Positions 45,801 to 57,800 of a DNA stretch of 64,000 nucleotides are shown here, in pieces. Below the pieces are notes generated by a model. It saw only the letters and a program-made list of their open reading frames with translations. It searched no databases and was not told where the DNA came from. A program made the translations under genes and the position numbers. The stretch covers positions 2,110,501-2,174,500 of the forward strand of contig NC_091975.1 of assembly GCF_036711975.1 (NCBI RefSeq), written 5' to 3'. The stretch comes from Onthophagus taurus. Taxonomy: Eukaryota; Arthropoda; Insecta; Coleoptera; Scarabaeidae. Numbering within the stretch: position 1 is the stretch's first letter; every line of letters starts with the position of its first letter.

Positions 45801-48800
45801 AAACAAATTCAACACAATTTATTCGACCATTTCTTGAATAAGTGTTAATATGTTTAATAAAAAAATGTTATATATATTTTTTTTAGTTTCACCTGTAAAA
45901 AGATTCCATATCTTTTTTAACCATAGACGTTGAGTGTCCTAAGGGGGCATCGAACCTAACCGGCAACGACGACGACGACTACGGTGCTGTGGTATCACAA
46001 ATGCCTGGAGTATTTTAATTTCGCGTACTATTGCCTAATCAACTGCAAGCCTATAAATATACAACGGCCAGCGTTCGCGTGTGCGCCTAGTTGGCACACA
46101 CACGTATGATACGTTGCCGGGGCGTTTGTGTGCGTGCCACGTCGGTCTTTACGGCAAGTATATACAGTCATTGACCGCTTACCTAACCTTACTTAACGCG
46201 AAACTAACAAGACCTATAACGAAAAAGAGTATAACCCAAAAGTAGAAGGGAAAGGACTTTTATGAGTATGACACAAACTCTTCTACTAGTAGTCCTTAGA
46301 GGATGAAAGAGAGAATGAAGGTGGGGAGGTGGATGAGGAACACCCCTATTGATTTTTTTTTCATCCCATCCTAAGGGAGACACATTGCTCCACATTGCAG
46401 TTCCCCCTCTTTGATTCCCGGGGAAACTAAAAGCGGTTGCAGCTCCAAAGAAAATGAGGAAGAAAAAAAAATATAGGGAAAGGACAAAATCATATAGCAC
46501 CAGTGACACAATTTTTAAAGTCGGCATTAAAAAAAAAACATTTTTTATTTATCAAGTTGTTAATAAATGGAGTGAATCAATTGTATCTTTGAATATGATT
46601 ATGGGGGTTGGTTTCCAACATTTTGTAGTGTGGGGTAGGACCAACCCCTCGTTAAACCGCCCCATAGCAACAGCAACCCTCCAACAATCCTGCAGCTGCT
46701 ATGCAACTCCCCCTCTTTTATTCGTACATAGCAGAGCTGAAATGAAAATAATGATCGATTTTCGAGAACAACAAAAGACTAGAAATAGTAATTTTCTATT
46801 CCAACTCGATCGTATCGTTCTAACAACGAGCGACAAGCGGCGAACAAAGATAACGTTACCGTTTTTTTGAGGCAGGTCAGTTAACAAACAATCCTTGCTA
46901 CTGGTTGATAGATAGAGAGGTGTTGGATGCCAATGACCTAGGTTTATTATTTTCCAAGTAAATTAGAAAGATTAACTCGACCGACATTTTAAACTACGTA
47001 TTAAAATATTATTTGAGCGAAAGATCATCCAATTTGAAGGACATAGATTTCTTTCTATGAGATTATAATTTATGGATTTATCGAAACAGAACAGATGAGA
47101 AACAGAACAATGTATCTACAGCACATTAAATTGGTAAAACTTCAAACTGAACAAAGAAGCCAATTTGCAGCTCACCTTGCAAATAAGAATTAGTAGAAGA
47201 AATAAAGAGAAATGAGTTAAAATCTCCATTACGTATGTCCATTTTAAGCTTGTTAAGAAAATAACAAGGTTAAAAACAATAATAACTTCGAGGTCATTTG
47301 AAGGACATTTGATAATATCATTAAATATGACAAAAAAAGACATTGTATAACATAAATTTTATTTAGGTAGACATAAATATGTGGAGGTCAAATAAAAATT
47401 CCATCCACCTGCAAAAAATTACCACATGCTTTTTAGTTTAGTCTACCCACACCCTCATACAAAAGTAAGTTTTATTATTCCGTTTCTTTGTGTGGATATG
47501 GGTTAGGAGTGCTACATACAACAAAAAATATATTGTGTTGTGGCGGTTGAAGGTCAGGAACGATACGAAATGCGGGTAGAAAATGTTGTAGACTAGACTA
47601 AGTAGACGATAGTTTCTCCTGAAATTCGAGGCTTGGTCGCGATGTGAAAAACGTCGTCGAAAGTGCAGTTAGAGGAGCAGCTTTGCGACGACTTCTTCGA
47701 TGGGTTTCTTTCCTTTTCTCTCTCCTCCATTGAGAGAATTGCAGAGGCGGCGGACGACGCCGGTTAAACGCAAAAAGGAAAGCAGCGGCCTCCGAACCGG
47801 TCTCTCGTGGATGCATTTGCCCGATCGGGCACAACGAGTTAAACTCCTCTAAACTTAACTGTAAAATCGTTCCTAAGACGTTTCTGATACGACATTTTCA
47901 CTCATTAATGACTTAGAAAAAAATCAATTTTGTGAGGAAATTTTAACTTATTCTTAGATGGAAGAAAATAAACTTTCGGATGAAACGATAAACAATTTTC
48001 TCGAAATAGATGTTAGCGTTTACTTGCAGTTGCAGTGTTAATGGACTTTCTTGTAAACTAATTCCAGAAATTAAAATATTTGAATCAAAATATTGATTAA
48101 AACTTTTTTATTTCGGCTGGTTTAATTTAGATTAACGACGGTGATGTCACCATCCTCGTCCACTAACGAAGATTTATCTTCCCCGCAAGTTCAGAGCAAG
48201 GTTAATTCGCCACTTACTCCGAGAACTCTTTGGAGGAGGAGAAGCACGAAAGTGTGGCACAGGAAGTGGTCGCGTAACAAAAATTGTTTGCTTTACAAAG
48301 TGATTTGCAATTCAGGTCAACACTCAACCAATGAGATTGGTGATTGAAACCCACAAGAAATTATTTATATTTATTTTTTTTTTAAGAAAAAGAATTCGAG
48401 ATTATTAATAAACCTGCACATGCTCGAGCACTCCGCCCACTTCTTCTGCAGGAAACAATAAAGCCGAATATAAATAAATCGAGCTTGAATATTGTTTGGT
48501 GGGGAAAAGCGAAGAAGGGAATATGAGGTGAAGAAGAAGGAGATATGGAGGTGGGATATTTTCGTCTTGACACACCGGTTCTTACGCCCATTGTTGTTAT
48601 AATCGGAAAACAATGTATTTAAGCCTACAACATCAAGTTTTAAATAATTCAAGAAAAATTGGTTCAACATTTTCAAAATTAAAAACCCTTTGTTCCAAAA
48701 AAAAACCTCTTAATAGCCTATTATCCTCGTCATCCTGGTGGACACAAAAAGAGCGAAAATTAATATTAAAACCTTCCCGTTAGCGATTCCCTTTGTTTCG

Positions 48801-51800
48801 GTTTCTGCAAATCTTATCAAGTATTTATTTCAAGGGGAGGGATTCTCTTCGCCTAATTGTTCGTCAAATTGATGAAAGCGGTCTCTGAATTTTTCACTCG
48901 GTTTCGTTCCCGGTTTGGTGAAACGATGGGGATTTGCTCTTAAAGTCACGTCGATACGGTCGTAAATACGCCATTGAGACCATATAAGAAGCGACGCGAT
49001 CGGTTTCGGATGAGAGAGTTGCCCTAACGAGGTTGATACAATTTTTTTTAATGAAAAAATATATGGGAACCGTTTGAGTTACTCCTAATACAATTGATTA
49101 AGTTTTAATTGAATCATTAAAACTTGTAAAAGAGAAAATGGGTTTTAATAAAGTGTAATAACAAAGATGTTCAGTATTCAGTTGCCGTTGGTGGCGATAT
49201 TTTAGAACTGCAATGCAGTTTGGACCGTTTATTCCTCCCGTTTCCCCCAGGATATTATAGCAACCTGTGCGCACACAGTCCTTTACGATTATGGCCGTCT
49301 GGGTTTTGCTACAACAGTCCACGAGGTGCTGGTTCACTTTGCCTCTATTGCCACTTTTCCCATTTAATAACATCCAGCGATAGAAAATTTACATAAAAAA
49401 ATATCGCTTATTACTAAAGTTAAAAATTTCTTTATATTTACAAAAAAAAAACAATGTGGGTTATTTCTATGTGGCAGATCTGTTCTTGCGAAACTCACAG
49501 GATTAACACGGCCCTGACCTAGCAAGAACAAACCGGTCCCGAGTCCATCGGGCGCACTTCTTCTTCGGTTAACCAAGCAGAGAGAAACGAAGAGGGGACT
49601 CTCGACAACAACACCTCTTAAGGCGTTGGGGCCGTCGAGGTGTGGCTGCAGACGCCCCCCCTTTTTGTCCGTTTACGATCTCCGCAGGATTCGTTGAATT
49701 GCACTTCAGAAAATCTTTCTTAACCGTCTGGACTTGATCAAGAAAAAGGTTTAGAAAAAGACTTTGAGAAAGTCCAGAGACCATCTTTTAAAGAAAAGAG
49801 CCCATTCAGTCATCGTTATCTCCGATTAAAATTGTTTTTCCTTCGAGTATTAATATAATTTTTTCTTACCTTAATCTGATAGGAATTAAGTTTGTTCTTT
49901 GGCAATGCGTTGAAGGATGAAAAGTCGAGCCGCCTGGTGAAGATGCCATTGGCACCGCCTGCGACATTCCTGCAACAAAAACCACAACAGGAAATGGTTA
50001 GTAACAATGAATAGCGAATAGATATAACGCCCACGTTCCGATATCTTTCGAGAACGATCGATTTAGCTTGAGGCGGGCGAATTACGTGCTGAAACCAGTT
50101 GTAATTATACGTTCTTAGACCTCTTGGTAATACTCGGCAATTGCCGAAGCTAATTTATCAATTAGGTTTTCGCTCCGAGCGGTACCAATTTTAATAACAA
50201 GATTGTGCGTAAAATAACTACACGTTTACATGATGTTATAAAATAAACATTTCAAATTAAAATTTTTTTAAAAAGTAAGAGTGATTTTTAGATCGGGTTT
50301 CGCTTGCAAAAATTGAATTAAGCTTCGGGAAGGAAGTCGTCCGGGAGGGTGGATCGTGAAAAATCAATAGGTAGAGGAGGAATGCACGCGAAAAAAAAGC
50401 CGTGAACCCCCGGCAGCGAAATTTCAAGGGCGCGCTGCCAAAATCAATGAATGGAGGTCTGGGTCTGTTGTACGCAATGCAGTCAATATCTGGGGGCAGA
50501 AACGCAGCCCGGGGGTGGAGCAGCGTAGGCGGGAGGGGATGCCAGAGACACTGGGGCTCAAGGTCGGCCAAGGTCAGCCCTTAAAAAGGGCTGATTTCAA
50601 TCCACTCATACCCCTATTAAAAAAAATCCAACAAAATAATTAAAAAAAAATTTTGTACATTTACTGAAATATTTTTCTGTTTCTTTTTTTGATGGAAAAA
50701 AACTCGTTAAAAATAAATTACGTAAACCAAGTCCAGAAATAAAAAGGCGAACGCCAACAAACTTGGGTATTTTTGGGGCGGAGTGTTTACAAATGGACCC
50801 AAACGCACAGATGTTTGGTGTGTGTTGTGTGCGAGCCGCGAGATTTGTTTGAGAAGCAGAGTCCCGAGAACGAACGAAAAAGAAGAAAAAGATACGCCGA
50901 AGAAGGAGTAGGACTCCGCGCTGTTCAAGGTCGCCGAGTTCGACTCAAGATTATTTCTTTTAGTCAAGGTTAAGGATTGAGAAGGCGAAGAAGAAGAAAC
51001 CTTCTTGTTGTTACTCAGGATTAACAAGGAATTTTTACAGGAGATTTAGCGTCGTGATGGCTTATCACCTAAAAAACAATTTGCCTAAAAATAGGTTCGA
51101 CTCGTTTCAGGTCCCGATAGCTTATTTCCTGTTTATAATCCACATCCGGCCACTTAATTTAAAAAACAACTGCGTTGTTTCTGTTATTATTATTTATTAT
51201 TATTGCAATAACAAAAAAAAATATAAAAATATATTTCCATAGAAACTAGGGCGTACCTACTTACTTTCTCGTACTAGTGTTAGTTCTACATAGTAACAAT
51301 GTTAGTGTAAAACTAGAATTAACACTAGACCTAGAACTAGAATCATTCGGGTTTAGCCGTCTTTAGAGACGTGTGGCTATTATTTCTCTACAATTATTTC
51401 ACATTTGATCACGTGAATCACGCGTGAGTCACGTGATTCATATATAAATTAATGGCGGGCATAAAGAATCACTCGCGCGCACATCTCTAATTGTAACCAA
51501 CACTAATACAGAGAAAGTAGGAGATGGATAAACTGAAATTTATTTAATGGACGTTTTAAACAATCTCAAGGTTTTTGATAGAATCAGCAAGATCCAGGTC
51601 AAGATATTAATAACTCTCTACCTGAGGTTTTGATTGACAGGTTTATGTTGAGACAAATAAACTGTTGATACTAAGAAGCAAATAAGTTGTCAAAGAATTT
51701 TATAAAAATTAAATATTCTATATTTTTCTTTGAAACATTTTTGCAAAAAAAAATTAAATTAAATGATAAAACCAAGCAACAATTTAGTTTAGATTTTGTC

Positions 51801-54800
51801 TAAATCCAATGGAAACCTCACCTTAGTTCGTGCACAAACGACCGATTGCTGAGCCGGTTCTTGGGAGCAATGCACTTTGCCGATCTATTAATATATGTTA
51901 TACATTTAGATGTTACCACACCTAAACTGGTGCGGTTTTCCAAGGATACATAACTTTACTTACCTGGTGAACGTAACATTTTCTAAAACTCAAATCAATT
52001 TGTTTAAATTGATGCCCACTAAAACATTCTCAATTTCTTAAACAAGAAAAATAAATCATTTCGTTTAAAATTCTTTAGACAAGTTTTTTTGTTGTCTTCT
52101 AACTTCTACGTTTCCCACATTCAAATTTGCTTTGTGGAAGTCGTCTACGACGGCTTTTCCAAGGCCGATGATCGTTGTCGTCTCTGTTTATGTATCCCGT
52201 CTGTAATACTAATCGGCTTCGACTCGCGCGAAATTTCAATCTAAAAATCTAATATTCGAAGCGTCGACGATGCAGACTCGTTTTCGGGCGAATATTTCTC
52301 CATGCAGAATATTCGCGAGTGGAATGCATGAATAGATTTTATGTATTACGTGTCGTATTGATCACATTTTTATTTAATTCGATTTATATTTACAGGACGT
52401 AAATATTTGTTCTTATTTTCTCTATCTTTGTCGTTTATGTTTTCGTCCCGATGGGAAAGTGCATTTAACGCTGTTTTAAGCGGCGCTCGTTGTGGAACCT
52501 TGAATTATTATTAAACTGCACCGAGTAGAGGCGTACGCCCCGTTCAAAACAACTACGAGCCAACCCAGCAGTCGTTCGTTGCTTCAACTCGAGGTTTATC
52601 CTAAGCGATACGAGGTTGGTGTAGGTCCATATAATGAACCACACCAAAGAGAAATAAACTAAAAGGCTTTATTAGATTAGAAACTTTATACTTCTTCTTC
52701 CTATTTCTTTTAAGTTTTTAACTTAAATGGTATTCTTATAGCGATCGTTATCATAAAGAGGGAAAGTAAAGGTAAACATAGTAAAAAAAAACGTCCCTCT
52801 TATCGTTTTTATCGGTATTTATCTAAACGTGTTTTTAACTCTAACTTCCTTTACGTATTTTCAGTTTATTTTCTCAACTGTTATTTCAGGGGTTCAAATT
52901 TGCTATTGGTTATTTTATTCGGTTTTGAAAGTCATTTTGGTTCTTGAGATAGAAACTAGTAGTTATGGCATTTCCCATAGTACGAATTAACTTTAAAAAT
53001 TCAAGAAAAATCGATTTCTTGGCAAATTGATATGAAATTAACATTAATCATTCATTAAAGCATTTACTTTCCAGCGAAAAAGTCCGTTTTGAAAAATCAC
53101 TTGTGGTTCTTACGATACAAACCTAAAATTAAACAGTAACTTTACCACTTTGTGGCATGAACTTAAAAAATTTCCGAAAAATCGATTTTTTGGCAAATTG
53201 ATATGAAATGAACAACAATTATTAATTAAGGCATCTACTTTCCAACGAAAAAGGCCATTTTGAAAAATCACATTTGGTTCTTAACCCTTTGTGTCCCAAG
53301 AAGTCAAACATTTTAAAACTTTGTGACAGAATCAGACAGAATTAAAACGCTATCAAAATACACTCAGTAAAGACCTTTGGAATAAAATTTTAGCAAAATA
53401 TGCAATCCCCCTATTTTCGCATAGTCTAAACGTCACAAGAGATGCTAATTCAAAAATTCCTGGAAACCGTGTTTATTGAAATTAAGAAATAAAACTTATT
53501 TTAAATTGAAGCTTGAAGCTTTCTGTTTAAATCGATGTATAACAATCGATGGGTTGAATTAAAAAAATATTGAGAAAAAGAGTATTGAGTTAAAACTAAC
53601 ATTTTCGTATAACCTAAAAGTGTCAAAAAAGATGCTAATTTAAAAATTCCTAGAAGCCATTTTTATTGAAATTAAGGAATAAAACTTATTTTAAATTAAA
53701 GCTTAAAGCTTTCTCTTTAAAATGATGTATAATAATTGTTGGGTTGGATTGGAAAAATATAGAGAAAAAAAATTTTGAAGCAAAACTTACATTTTCGAAT
53801 AACCTAAAAATGTTAAAAAGATGCTAATTTAAAAATTCCTGTAAGCCGTATTTATTGAAATTAAGGAATGAAACTTATTTTAAATTAAAGCTCAAAGCTT
53901 TCTCTTGAAAATGATGTATAATAATTGTTGGGTTGGATTGGAAAAATATAGAGAAAAAAAATTTTGAAGCAAAACTTACATTTTCGAATAACCTAAAAAT
54001 GTTAAAAAGATGCTAATTTAAAAATTCCTGTAAGCCGTATTTATTGAAATTAAGGAATGAAACTTATTTTAAATTAAAGTTCAAAGCTTTCTCTTGAAAA
54101 TGATGTATAATAATTGTTGGGTTGGATTGGAAAAATATAGAGAAAAAAAATTTTGAAACAAAACTTACATTTTCGAATAACCTAAAAATGTTAAAAAGAT
54201 GCTAATTTAAAAATTCCTGTAAGCCGTATTTATTGAAATTAAGGAATGAAACTTATTTTAAATTAAAGCTCAAAGCTTTTTATACAGATTATTTCTTGTA
54301 TACACTTGTATAGTAGAAAGTACAGACAGCTCTAAATGCGCCGAATAGATAACTACAGTTTAAAATGAGTGTTTAAAATTACCGGTACTTTAAAGTACCG
54401 TCGGGACACAAAGGGTTAAGATACAAACTTAAAATTAAATGGTAACTTTTAGCGCTTTTTGACAATAACTTAAAAAATTTTTTAAAATCGATTTTTTTGG
54501 CAAATTGATATGAAATTATTCCCAATTATTACTTAAAGCATTTACTTTCCAAGGAAATAGCCCGTTTTGAAAAATCACTTTTGATTCTTAAGATATAAAT
54601 TATTAAAATTTGTTGGTTAACTTTTACCACTTTTTGATTTAAATCAAAACATTCCACAAAAATTGATTTCTTGCCAAATACCAAGTATTAAAGCATCTAT
54701 TTTGCAAGGATTTTAAAAAATCGAAAGGTTTTTAATCAATAAGAATAATTGGTGAAGTGTTTGTGAAAAACGTCGACTTTCTTAGTAAACATCTCAATCC

Positions 54801-57800
54801 GGATTAATTTATTTTCTCTTTCGAGGAAAAATGATCAAAGTTCCGGGGCAATACATCACCTATTCGTATTCGAAACTTGCAAAAGGTGAGGTTGGTCCTT
54901 ATTAAACTTTGCAGACGCCGGGTAACTTTATTTCCCTTCTTTTTACGACACTTTTCCCCCACAAAATTATATCTTACGTTTACTTTTTATTCATTTTCAT
55001 GGAATCTCATCAAAAATCATTTACTTGTCCGCAAAGAAATAAATTAAAAAAATAAATCCATGTTTTTTCGGTTGTTACAGGATTGAAAAACTACTTGTTT
55101 ATGCAAAAACGAACCGATTTAGCCATTCTATAAATAACCCAAACGTATTTACTAGAGTGCGTTTAAAATAAACACGCTCTCCCACTTTGGTCGACCTTTC
55201 ATAACATTACCTAACAACACGGTTTTAAATGAAAAATACCTCTCGCGCAATTTTACGCATTCAATGTGTCAATAATTTTGCGATAAGATTTTTCATTTTA
55301 ACAAATGTTGATATTATTTATTTACATTTTCAGTACCAGTTTAACTTCGAAAGTGGATCAAAAAATTCAATTTTACATAAGATAGAAAATTTGTTTATCA
55401 ATAAAAGAAAGTAGATCAAATTATTATTTAAAATATGGCAAGTTTATTTTTGTAAAAAAACAATTTTCTTATCATAACAAATAAACTATTATTGAACGTT
55501 GTTTATATCGTGAAAAATAATGCGTCACAACTATAGAACGAGTGGGGAAGGTTCGCTTTAGTTTAATAACAAGGTCTCGAGTGTAAACGTTGTTAGAAAC
55601 GCAGTAAGTTTTGTCGTAGCTTGTTGCTCTGGCTCTGTTTTCTCGCCTTAAAACCGAGCGAGATAGCTTCAATATATGATATAATAGCATAACTGACCAG
55701 CTCTAACATCGTGTATTTAAGCTCAAACTGCATTGAAGCTACAACGCATCGAAACGAAAACAAATTTATTTTTAGATTCTCGACATAGCACCGTATGTTG
55801 TTGTAGTATTTTGCGCAATATTTAGTTTGTTGGTTGCTAATGATACTAAAGTGCATGATTCATTAAAACATTATTTTTTTCATTCATTTTGAAAGTAAGT
55901 AGGTATCATTTTTGGGATATAAAACGACTGCGAAATTGTTTACTGCGCTTTCGTCTTAAATTAACGTCATAAAAGCCGCATGTAAGAGTATTAAATTACA
56001 TATGGTGATATTTGAAACGCTTTTAAGAAAAGGAAAGAAAATTCAAAAAAAGATTCATTTAAGTTAAATTTTTTTTGCTGATGATTAAAAAATATAATTC
56101 CAAGAAAATTATTAATAAAATAGTAGACTATTATGATGGATAAAAAACAAAGATCTTTCTTTATGTAAAATCCAACAGGCTGCACAAACAACGAAGTAGT
56201 AATCGATAATAATCAACAAGGGCGGTAAATATTTGAGACGTTCTTGATAAAAGACACGGGTTCTCTACACAAATAAGACCCCCCCGGATCGTTCCGGTCG
56301 TTTTAATTCCCAGGAGAGTCTGGACTATTCCGGAATAAACCCATCAGGCTACGTATTATGATTGGAAAATGAACGAAGAAATTTTTTGTTAGATCTTTTT
56401 TCGTGTTGATTGCAAATCGATACCGATTTAATTCCTAACTTTGAAACTAATAAAGTTAGAATCACGGTATTTACAGGAATTATATTAAAAAGTATGCGGA
56501 TTCTAATAAAACGATTGCGAAATTGTTATTAACGTTAAGACGAAAAAGTTATTATCTAAACTATCAAAAAATGTGGAGTTTGAGGTTATTAAAATTCATA
56601 ACTTTCTTAAAAACTGGTTTGGAGTCATGAAATTGTCAAAAATTGTATAATAAAGGGCGTAGATTTCGAATAAAAAGGTGTGATTTTTATAAAAATTAAC
56701 AAAAAAAAAGTTATAAATAATTGAATGGAAAGTACTCAAAAAATGAGCTATGTGAATTTAAATAATTCATAACTTTGTAAGAAATCAAGTTGGAATCACG
56801 ACAATTGCAAGAATTATGTTAAAAAGTATGTAAATTATAATGAATCATGTGAAATTGTTATTAAAGTATACACGAAAAAGTCATATAGTGTCAAAAATCA
56901 TCAAAAAATGAAAATCGTGAGGTTATAAAAATTAATAACTCTTAAAAACTGGTTTGGAATCATGAAATTTTCAGAAATTGTAGAAAGAAAGGTGTAGATT
57001 TTGAATAAAAATGCGTGATTATTATAAAAATTAACAAACAAATATTATAAATAATTGAATGGAAAGTACTCAAAAATGAGCTATACGAATTTAAAAAATT
57101 CATAACTTTCTTTAAAACTAGTTTAGAGTCATGAAATTTTCAGTATTTATATAAAAAAGGGTGTAGGTTTCGAATAAAAATGCGTGATTGTTATAAAAAT
57201 GAACAAAAAAAAGTTATAAATAATTGAATACTTGAGTACTATAAAAATAAGCTATGTGAGTTTAAAAAATTCATAACTTTGTAAGACAGCAAGTTGGAAT
57301 CACGTTAATAGCAGCAAGTACGCTAAAAAATATGTAAATTATAATGAGTCATGCGAAATTGTTGTTAAAGTTGGTTACGATAATGTTATGATGTATCCAA
57401 AATCATTTCAATTTGGAATAAAATAAGAATGATTATATGATTATTGTAACCGATTATTATCTAAATCCGTTTAATTGAATCTATATGCAAGAAGGAATTT
57501 AACGTATCCGTCGGGACGCTTGGACTCCATTCCTGTAACAATGGTCCCAACATTCCCAGACGGACATCGTTATTACGCAAAATTCCTGCTGGCACATATT
57601 AATCTCCACGTTCCAACCTACACATATAATTACATCTTACAAGATAAAATATATAAAATAAAGGGGAATTAAGAAAAGTTATTTAGAATACAAATAAGGA
57701 AATTGGACAACGAAGGTTGTGTTTCCCCCTTTTTGTATAAAAAAATCGATAAGCGTCGCGACGGCCGGCGAACGTCGTCGACGTCGTTTTCTCCGGACCT

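Noticed and set aside
46204..46887. Overlapping frames on both strands over 100 codons
   Set aside because: Low-complexity Phe/Ser or Lys-rich, mutually antisense, no domain signature.
49098..49373. 91-codon minus-strand frame as an extra hdc exon
   Set aside because: Does not match Headcase, and hdc exons 2 and 3 join in phase without it.
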